A stretch of 64,000 bases of DNA from Megamerina dolium (Eukaryota > Arthropoda > Insecta > Diptera > Megamerinidae): the NCBI GenBank assembly GCA_963854835.1, contig OY978530.1, forward strand, positions 40,652,251 through 40,716,250, in the 5' to 3' direction. The position numbers were made by a program, and so were the translations under genes. The notes under the pieces are model-generated. The model searched no databases. It was not told where the DNA came from and saw only the letters and a program-made list of their open reading frames with translations. Of this stretch, positions 56,993 through 64,000 are shown piece after piece (position 1 is the first letter of the stretch; every line of letters starts with the position of its first letter).

Positions 56993-59900
56993 TTGGTATT
57001 TATTGTGGATTTCACGACAATGAGCATAGTGCATTTCACGACTATGAGGATTGTGTATTTCAGATTAATATGTATAAGGACTACCGCTTTTGTTGATGAC
57101 CCCCGCAAACGAAAAAAGGACCACGATTTACGGATATGTACCTGGAATGTCCGATCCCTTTATAGGGAGGGTGCCTCTATCCAGCTGGTTGATGTCCTCG
57201 AAAAATACAGAGCTGACATCACCGCTCTCCAGGAAATGCGATGGACAGGACAGGTCTGCTCCAAAAGAGCGTCCTGTGACATCTACTACAGTTGCCATGC
57301 TGAAAGGCACGAATTAGGATGTGGATTTTTGGTCAGCAAGAGACTACGACATCTTGTCTCACAGTTCACGCCTGTGAACGAACGGCTGGCCACAATCCGC
57401 ATCAAGGCAAAATTTTTCAACATCAGCCTTATATGTGCCCACGCTCCGACGGATGAGAAGGACAATGTGACCAAGGAGAGCTTCTTTCAGCGCCTCGAAG
57501 AAGCTTATGACCGCTGCCCCCGCCACGATATCAAAATCGTGCTTGGCGACTTTAATGCCAGGGTGGGCAAGGAAGGTACCTTTGGTCCAACTGTCGGAAA
57601 ATTCAGCCTCCACCAGAATACCTCCGATAACGGAATGAGGCTGATCGACTTCGCCGCAGCACGAAACATGGTAATTGGTGGTACCAGATTCCAGCATCTC
57701 GACATCCACAAAGCGACATGGCTGTCTCCAGATCAACGTACAAGAAACCAAATTGATCATGTGGTGATTGACGGAAGGCATGCTTCCAGTGTGATGGACG
57801 TGAAATCGATCCGTGGTGCCAACATCGACTCGGATCACTACCTTGTTGCAGCTAAGGTGCGCACACGCCTATGTGTCGCAAATAACAAGAGAAGTCCCAC
57901 ACAGAGAAAGCTCGACGTCAGTAAGCTGCGATCACCAGAGACAGCAGATGCATTTTCCACTCGACTATCGGATCTGCTTATGCAGAACACTCCCCCACTT
58001 GATGATACATGCGCACGGTGGACACATATATCCCACTCCATGACTACTGCTGCCGAGGAGGTAATCGGTTACTACCGGCCTCTGAGGAATGAGTGGTATG
58101 ATCAGGAGTGTCGCGACGCTACCGCAGAGAAAGACGCCGCCTACAGAAAAACCCTGCGTGCAGGCGTAACGCGAGCTGTTAAGTACCGGTATAGACAGAA
58201 AAGGAGTGCAGAGAGACGTCTTTTCAGGCGCAAGAAGAGGGAGTTGGAAAGACGCGAGTGTGAGGAGATAGAGATGTGTACCGACAAGAATGAGACTCGA
58301 AAATTCTTCGAAAAGATCAAGCGCCTGAGTGGAGGTTTAAATCCCGGAGCCTCTTCTTGTCGTGATGGAAATGGGAATCTGGTTACAGATGTCCAGAGTG
58401 TACAGAGCCTATGGAGGGAACACTTCTCCACGTTACTGAATGGCGATGCTACGAACAATTCCGCCAGTGGAGGAGTTTGCCCGATAACCCCAATTACAGA
58501 TGATGGTGTTGATATTTCACCACCCGACTATGACGAGGTTGAAACGGCCATTTTAAGGCTGAAGAACAACAAAGCTGCAGGTGCTGATGGCCTGCCTGCC
58601 GAGTTGTTTAAGACCGGAGGCGATGAGCTGCTCACCCGCATGCACCAGCTCATAAGCAGAATATGGTCGGATGAAAGCATGCCTGATGATTGGAGGCTCA
58701 GTGTTCTCTGTCCTGTACATAAAAAAGGAGACCCCACAATTTGCGCCAACTACCGTGGAATAAGTCTCCTGAGCATCGCATACAAGGTTCTATCGAGCGT
58801 ACTGTGTGAAAGGTTGAAGCCTATGCTCAGCAACCTGATTGGACCTTATCAGTGTGGCTTCAGACCTGGTAAATCCACCATCGACCAGATTTTCACACTG
58901 CGCCAAATCCTGGAGAAGACCCAAGAAAAACAGATCGACACACACCAGCTATTTGTTGATTATAAAGCCGCTTTCGACAGTCCGGTAAGGGATTACCTCT
59001 ACGCAACAATGTCTGACTTCAGTATTCCTGCAAAGCTCATTCGACTTTGTAGAATGACACTGCATAACTCCCGTTGTGCAGTGAAAATTGGGAAGGACCT
59101 CTCCGCACCGTTTAATACCGAACGGGGTTTCAGACAAGGTGATTCGTTATCGTGCGACTTCTTCAATCTTATTATGGAGAAAATAATACGAGCTGCTGAT
59201 CTACGACATAATGGCACTATCTTCAACAAAAGTGTCATGCTGTTAGCGTATGCCGACGATATTGACATAATCGGCATGAACACGCGAGCAGTCAGTGCAG
59301 CATTCTCAGAGTTGGAAAGAGAGTCGCGTCGGATGGGTCTCACGGTGAACGAGGGCAAGACGAAGTATCTAGTGTCAACAAACAAAGAGTCTCGGCGTCT
59401 TGGACAGCACGTCACTATTGATAACTACGCTTTTGAAGTAGTAAGGGACTTTGTCTATCTTGGAACCAGCATTAACAGCAGTAATGACGTCAGCTTGGAG
59501 ATCATGCGTAGGATAACTCTTGCTAACAGGTGTTACTTTGGGCTGAGTAAGCAATTGAGAAGTCGAGCCCTCTCTCGAAGAACGAAAACTACACTCTACA
59601 AGTCTCTCATCATGCCTGTCCTAACATATGGCGCTGAAGCCTGGACAATTTCCACCTCGGATGAGCGAATACTTGGAGTTTTCGAGAGAAAAGTCCTACG
59701 CAAGATATTTGGACCTATTTGCGTTGGTGGCGAGTACCGAATAAGGTACAACCATGAGCTGTACGAGCTGTATGCCGATATTGACATAGTAAAGCGCATC
59801 AAAATCCAGCGGCTGCGCTGGCTAGGTCATGTCGAGCGAATGGAAGAACACGCTCCAGCTAAGAAGGTGTTATATTCGGAACCCGCTGGAGGACGACGCA

Positions 59901-60028
59901 AAAGAGGAAGACCAAACCTCCGGTGGAAAGACCAAGTACTGGAGAACCTGACGGGGCTTGGAATTTCTAACTGGCGCCAGTTAGCGAAGAACAGAGATGG
60001 CTGGCGAAGCATGTTATTTTCGGCCTAA
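56993..60028 (+). CDS. RTE-like endonuclease/reverse transcriptase (up to 1,011 aa)
   Basis: The enzyme nicks target DNA and reverse-transcribes element RNA. APE endonuclease: RICTWNVRSLYREGA (about residue 47), ALQEMRWTGQ, VLGDFNARVGKEG (about 183), RNQIDHVVIDGR and NIDSDHYLVAAK (about 278). RT: NNKAAGADGLPAELFKTGGD, CGFRPGKSTIDQIFTLRQIL, QLFVDYKAAFDS (about 653), FRQGDSLSCDFFNLIME and LAYADDIDIIGM (about 752) with YADD intact. C-terminus: GHVERMEEHAPAKK and RGRPNLRWKDQV. No stop or frameshift. The first 30 or so residues (56993-57080) come from flanking tandem repeats, so the element's own start is uncertain. It is a candidate active copy. Confidence 0.9.
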   Translation: MVFIVDFTTMSIVHFTTMRIVYFRLICIRTTAFVDDPRKRKKDHDLRICTWNVRSLYREGASIQLVDVLEKYRADITALQEMRWTGQVCSKRASCDIYYSCHAERHELGCGFLVSKRLRHLVSQFTPVNERLATIRIKAKFFNISLICAHAPTDEKDNVTKESFFQRLEEAYDRCPRHDIKIVLGDFNARVGKEGTFGPTVGKFSLHQNTSDNGMRLIDFAAARNMVIGGTRFQHLDIHKATWLSPDQRTRNQIDHVVIDGRHASSVMDVKSIRGANIDSDHYLVAAKVRTRLCVANNKRSPTQRKLDVSKLRSPETADAFSTRLSDLLMQNTPPLDDTCARWTHISHSMTTAAEEVIGYYRPLRNEWYDQECRDATAEKDAAYRKTLRAGVTRAVKYRYRQKRSAERRLFRRKKRELERRECEEIEMCTDKNETRKFFEKIKRLSGGLNPGASSCRDGNGNLVTDVQSVQSLWREHFSTLLNGDATNNSASGGVCPITPITDDGVDISPPDYDEVETAILRLKNNKAAGADGLPAELFKTGGDELLTRMHQLISRIWSDESMPDDWRLSVLCPVHKKGDPTICANYRGISLLSIAYKVLSSVLCERLKPMLSNLIGPYQCGFRPGKSTIDQIFTLRQILEKTQEKQIDTHQLFVDYKAAFDSPVRDYLYATMSDFSIPAKLIRLCRMTLHNSRCAVKIGKDLSAPFNTERGFRQGDSLSCDFFNLIMEKIIRAADLRHNGTIFNKSVMLLAYADDIDIIGMNTRAVSAAFSELERESRRMGLTVNEGKTKYLVSTNKESRRLGQHVTIDNYAFEVVRDFVYLGTSINSSNDVSLEIMRRITLANRCYFGLSKQLRSRALSRRTKTTLYKSLIMPVLTYGAEAWTISTSDERILGVFERKVLRKIFGPICVGGEYRIRYNHELYELYADIDIVKRIKIQRLRWLGHVERMEEHAPAKKVLYSEPAGGRRKRGRPNLRWKDQVLENLTGLGISNWRQLAKNRDGWRSMLFSA
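57005..57062 (+). repeat. 24-bp tandem repeat, about 2.4 units
   Basis: GTGGATTTCACGACAATGAG..., GTGCATTTCACGACTATGAG... and a partial GTGTATTTCAG follow each other at a 24-bp period (57005, 57029, 57053). Because 24 is a multiple of 3, the repeats keep an open frame that joins the LINE ORF downstream, encoding V-x-F-T-T-M-x-I units. Confidence 0.75.
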
Positions 60029-60072
60029 ATCGATATTCGGTTGTTATGGCCACATAAGTAAGTAAGTAAGTA
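57075..60072 (+). mobile_element. RTE-like LINE, most complete copy
   Basis: A 3.0-kb single-ORF non-LTR element. Similarity to the old copy at 42250 starts at ACTACCGCTTTTGTTGATGA (about 57078). The 3' end follows the stop by only about 45 bp and finishes in (TAAG)n/(GTAA)n at 60054-60072. Single ORF of about 1,000 codons, very short 3' UTR and short tandem tail fit the RTE clade. It is related to copies at 22815-24716, 25043-25789 and 41960-44700. Confidence 0.88.
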
Positions 60073-60075
60073 TGT

Positions 60076-60849
60076 ATTTTACAATTGTGGGAGATATGTC
60101 GCCAGGCAAAATATTCATATGCCCATAATTTGGTTCACAACAGATGAAGGAATATATCATTTGTGTTTTATTTCAAAATTCTTCTTACTTTTTGGCCAGA
60201 GTAGTATCATATTTACCCCAATGTACATGAAAATCCGCTCATCGAATTACAATTCAACGCGATGAATTGCAACTGATGTGATTGTATGCATGAACACTAT
60301 GACTTTCCATTTACAGGTTCCCTAATTCTAATTAACTCTTCAAATGGCCAAATGTATGTACCATGTGCAAATTCATTCACTCACTCCTCCGATGATGTTT
60401 CATAGTACTTCTCTTCTTCTATTTCTTATTTCTTTTCTTTCTTTTAGTAACCTATACTTGTTCCTTTTTTTGAACAGGAAAACTGAAAAAACTTAAATTA
60501 GATTTTTTACTCTTAAATACATAGTTTTACTGTACTCCAACAACAGAATGCAATGTGCAAATGTAAGCGAAATATTCTTTCATTGCATTACGCTGAAGTG
60601 ATGTCATATGCACATATAATATCATAAAAAAGTTGTATTTTCCTTTTATTATTAACTAGTTTATTATTATATATAATTATGCTTGTATAAGAAAGTAAAA
60701 ACATTGAATATTTAAGCAAATATTTTTTAATGGAATCACGATAAACAATTCTATTATTTAAAGAAAATATATGAAGAATTTTTGTAACTTGGCATTTCGG
60801 TAAATCTTTTAAAATATGCTTATATATAAGTTGCATGATTTCTATTGTT
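60076..60849. other. No recognisable gene; contains one dispersed repeat
   Basis: AT-rich. 60230-60310 resembles 40545-40625 (near-palindrome CAATTCAACGCGATGAATTG, then GCATGAACACT). Nothing else is recognised. Confidence 0.4.
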
Positions 60850-61440
60850 ATGAACTTTTTTATTCCTCCGTCCTATGTAAATAGATGTGGTTACTGGACT
60901 GTTAATATGTAGTGCATATGGTCGTATGGTCCAGTCCAGATAGGGCTAAACTTATTTTTTCTCGTCTGATTTTTCAATAATACCTTCTCTCCTATTTTCA
61001 AAACTACTTGATCCCTTTATCATAATGAATTTTAGATGATTTTTTGGTCTTTTCTTGATTTTCTCTAACTAGCTCATGTGACCTCTGTAGTTGGTATTTC
61101 AATACTTTATTTTGGTCATCTGCATTGCACAACGATGATCTTTTTGTTTTCAAATTTTTCGGCATATCGATATGAAAACCGTATAGAACACTAAATGGAG
61201 TTCCGCTCGCAAAGACGATCGACGCAAAGTCGATATCCTATTCGGGTCCAATTTCACCCTGCGATAGAACAGCACCCAAAGCACCGTTGCTGGCATCTGC
61301 TGTCAGCATAATATGTTTGAAAAAATCAGGGTAAGCTAAATTGGGTGGAAAGCAAATTGCTTCCGTTATCTGTTCTAAAGATTTCTGACATTTTTCAGTC
61401 CATTTAAATTTCGCCTCTTTTCCGAGTAGTAGAGTTATTC
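60850..61440 (-). pseudogene. Second Ty3/gypsy remnant (RNase H start and integrase end)
   Basis: Minus strand: KEAKFKWTEKCQKSLEQITE and HIMLTADASNGALGAVLSQG (61440-61240) are the start of a gypsy RNase H. TPFSVLYGFHIDMPKNLKTK, KYQLQRSHELVRENQEKTKK and IGEKVLLKNQTRRKNKFSPI (61205-60880) are the end of integrase. The middle, about 1 kb, is deleted at about 61215-61235. It is a different lineage from the gypsy at 27064. Confidence 0.75.
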
Positions 61441-61988
61441 ACCAAAAAGGTCGGCAATATTCTCCACTAAACCCGCCTCGAAGGTGCCGACTGGAAATAG
61501 ATACCACAGTTTAGCCTGTACGATGTCAGGCGATATCTAGCTAAGATAAGGGTTAGTTGTTGAGTGTTTGTTACTCTTTAATAGTACAACATTCGGCAAC
61601 GTACTCTTATCACTGTCGGGGGTAAGGCGCTGGGTTAAGGTGTTATGCGATCCGAGCCGAAAATCATCCTGACTGGGGGCCCGTTCAAATAGCCCAGTCG
61701 CTAACGTGAGCTTACTGATACCTGGCGCCCTCCGTAATAAGTAGCCTTACCTGCGTACTGCGAATCTCTGCGCAGGCGGATATTTACTTCTTCGCAACTC
61801 GTGGGAACAACATCGATTATAAAAACCCAAAAACCGGATCTCGATCCAAAAATCTGGGGTTGCAGGGGTGTTAACGGGTGGAACGGCTGACAATAAGTCT
61901 TCACCAGAGGCCGAGCTGTTAACTGCACCATTCGTTCCCACATCTGGAACTCAGGGCGAAATTCCTGCTGATAGCCTCGAGCGAAGTA

Positions 61989-63070
61989 GTGCTGATAGCC
62001 TCGGCGGGAAAAGTAGTAGAGGGGGTGGCGGAAAATGAGGCTTCTAAAGAAGCCGAGCTTTTAGCCAGCCAAAAACCAATGGCAGCATCTGTCGTAGCGG
62101 ACGGAACGGGTCTCGAAAGATCAAAGCCGGCGGCTGCGATGGTGTTGAACGAAGGGGACGGTGTCACCAGGTCGGCAGGGAAGCCGGTTTTTAGGCAGCG
62201 TAAAATAACCGGCCGAACATCTGCAGGCGTGGACGAAGACGCTCCTAGTGGAGCGGAATCGTTAGCTTTATCAGGTATAAGAGACGATAACGGAGTCTCC
62301 AGATCAGAGCGAATCCTCTTGAAGTAACGGGAGAAGCAGAAGCGAAAGAGACAACGTAAAAAGGCCATGAAGTCGTCAGAGAAGACCATTGAGCAGCTCT
62401 CGTGCCAACTCAGTGGACTTCTGCTAGATGAGTCGACTTTGGAGGTGGACAAGAGGTGGATGTTGGGAAGGATGGACAACCGTCCCTTGAGAAGGTTGAT
62501 AATTCTTCCACGCAGACACTGAAAGGGGCAAGGGCTCGGAGAGATGAACGGCCAATTATAAAGGCCGTCCTTATATATTATATGGCACCTGGACCGAACA
62601 GTCTTGGCAGAGCGCCTGAACGTCGTGCTGAGTAGGCAAAGGGCGAGGAAGACTAAAGCGTCGTTATGGGAGTCATGGACTTGTCACTAGACGGGCGCCT
62701 TCACTCATCTGTATCTTTGTTGGATGCCATGGAGTCCATTGAAGACGATGTCAATGACATTGGATTTGTCGGCAGGGCAAAGGTGGAGAGCGGATTGACT
62801 GTAATAAGGTGCAAAAACCAGCTATCCAAGCAATGGCTGTGCAAGACAGTGGAGCACCTAACCGGTTTGTGGGAGGGTGCAAAGCTCAAATGTGACAGCC
62901 TAACTGCCTTGTCGGCAAAGAAGAAGATGGTGATTGTTGCTCATGGCAATGCTGTGGCCAGCGACATCATCCTCAGAAGGCTACAGTGCCATAACGTCTG
63001 TGTGAAGGACACTTCGAAATGAAGTGTTATCCGCACAGAAGAGTTTGGCGAGGCAGAAAGGGCAGGTGTC
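61989..63070 (+). pseudogene. LOA-type ORF1, broken
   Basis: Frames 61989-62327 (ERSKPAAAMVLNEGDGVTRS; FRQRKITGRTSAGVDEDAPS), a Lys/Arg-rich stretch (REKQKRKRQRKKAMKSSEKT) to about 62470, and 62666-63022 (VMDLSLDGRLHSSVSLLDAM; LTVIRCKNQLSKQWLCKTVE) are separated by stops and shifts. The last part aligns in position with the DUF4780-like end of the other LOA ORF1. The RNA-binding role is inferred from family and position. Confidence 0.55.
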
Positions 63071-63244
63071 GTACTCACCGTGCTGTGTCCCAAGGAGGAC
63101 GCGGAGGCCATTAAGATCGCAGGGGGGAGACTCAACAGGCCGTCGTTAAATTCCAGAAAGATGCAATATGAGGGGTGCGACGCGGCTCCTGGCGTGGGGC
63201 TAGTTGCAGATTCTGCAAGGAAGAAGCCATTAGGGCGAAAGATG

Positions 63245-64000
63245 TTCTCGCGCCAGGAACCACTAAATGTGTGTCAACTCAATATTCACCACAGCAAAGC
63301 AGCATCAGCAATGATGGTGCGGAACTTCGATGAGGATGAGTTTGACATTGCACTTGTTCAGGAACCCTGAATCCTTCATGGATGGATCAAAGTCCTATCT
63401 GCACAAAAGACCACTTTGTTTTATCCACAAACAGAGGGGAAGTTGAGGACATGTATTTTAGTTAAACATGGGATACGTGCGATTCTAATGTCTAACTTGT
63501 GCTCACCGGATCTCACAGTAGTGAGAATAGGTGACGGTGCGGAATCATTTATGATCGCATCAGCATACCTTCTATACGATTCTCCAGACGGACCACCATG
63601 CAGAGAGGTGGAAGCTTTAGTGAGATTCTGTGATGGAAAGGGGGTTGGTCTGATCTTAGGCTGCGATGCCAATGCGCACAGTTCTGTGTGGGGCAGCAGC
63701 AATGAAAACTATAGAGCAGAGTGTCTACTCGAATTTATAAAAAGATTTGGTCTACAAGTTGCCAATAGGGGAACAGAACCGACCTTTGTCGACGCACGTC
63801 GTTCCGAGGTCATGGATGTTACCCTGACGGATGTCAAAATGTTGAACAAGATTTTGGACCACTGAGCCATTCAGTTTGGGGTTACGTCCGATAAAAGATA
63901 TAGGAACGACTTTAGAATGGTAAGGATACCGAAACGTACGGATTGTTCAAGGTACTGTAAAGTTCGTGAAGAATTATTGCCAAGAAGGAGTAAGAGACCT
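63245..64000 (+). pseudogene. LOA-type ORF2 endonuclease, partial and broken
   Basis: NVCQLNIHHSKAASAMMVRN and DIALVQEP open the endonuclease, and a TGA at 63368-63370 cuts it. The next frame (63416-63865) has GKLRTCILVKHGIRAILMSN, LGCDANAHSSVWGSSNENYR, ANRGTEPTFVDARRSEVMDV and stops at 63863-63865 before the SDH block. The RT lies beyond the window. Confidence 0.8.

Larger units (their letters stand above)
61560..64000 (+). mobile_element. LOA-type LINE 2, 3' part outside window
   Basis: GC-richer 5' leader (about 61560-61980), then a degenerate ORF1 and the endonuclease start of ORF2, in the same order as the LOA copy at 31524. The leaders share a layout (CTGATACCTG... CTCCG). The proteins are only distantly similar, so it is a second family. 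It runs off the right edge. Confidence 0.75.

Overview
This window is AT-rich, eukaryotic, non-coding-style DNA made almost entirely of transposable elements and simple repeats. I recognise no intact host gene. The TE mix (Bari-like Tc1 and DD41-spaced mariner transposons, an RTE-like LINE, LOA-clade and jockey LINEs, Ty3/gypsy with a tRNA-Lys primer site, BEL/Pao, tRNA-derived SINEs, very long TA microsatellites) suggests a higher fly (Diptera, Brachycera), possibly a tephritid. The species cannot be fixed from the sequence.

Layout. 1-1500: decayed Maverick/Polinton-like (adintovirus-like) remnant with a capsid-like C-terminus, a small unassigned protein and a family-B DNA polymerase C-terminus on the opposite strand. 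2097-6671: a MITE, a Bari-like transposon with an intact 346-aa transposase, and an unassigned 2.14-kb DNA element with about 275-bp terminal inverted repeats, both elements sitting in one TA microsatellite. 6672-9985: decayed LINE endonuclease, two tRNA-derived SINE copies and a second MITE copy. 9965-19352: two copies of one LINE, head to head, forming a 3.3-kb interrupted inverted repeat; a mariner sits at the 5' end of the left copy. 19476-25789: MITE, second mariner copy, and RTE-like LINE copies.

27064-about 40020: a three-level nest. A minus-strand Ty3/gypsy element (INT, RNase H, RT, PR, gag, RING-finger ORF, tRNA-Lys PBS) is split by a plus-strand LOA-type LINE with a 9-bp target duplication, and the LOA is split by a 5'-truncated jockey LINE with a 15-bp target duplication. 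40191-44700: SINE, DD34D mariner, and a degenerate RTE copy with a SINE piece inside. 44701-47451: quiet AT-rich DNA. 47540-49190: second Bari-like copy, frameshifted. 49367-56290: debris of SINE, jockey, gag-like sequence and BEL/Pao, plus a large inverted-repeat structure (52671-55342) enclosing another jockey fragment. 56993-60072: an RTE-like LINE with a 1,011-codon uninterrupted reading frame, the most intact retroelement here. 60850-61440: second gypsy remnant. About 61560-64000: a second LOA-type LINE running off the window.

These elements do not work together as a pathway. The window is a layered record of insertions. The candidates for present activity are the Bari-like copy at 2766-4416 and the RTE copy at 57075-60072. 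The least explained items are the long-TIR element at 4471-6610, the RING-finger ORF in the gypsy leader/gag region, and the inverted-repeat structure at 52671-55342.
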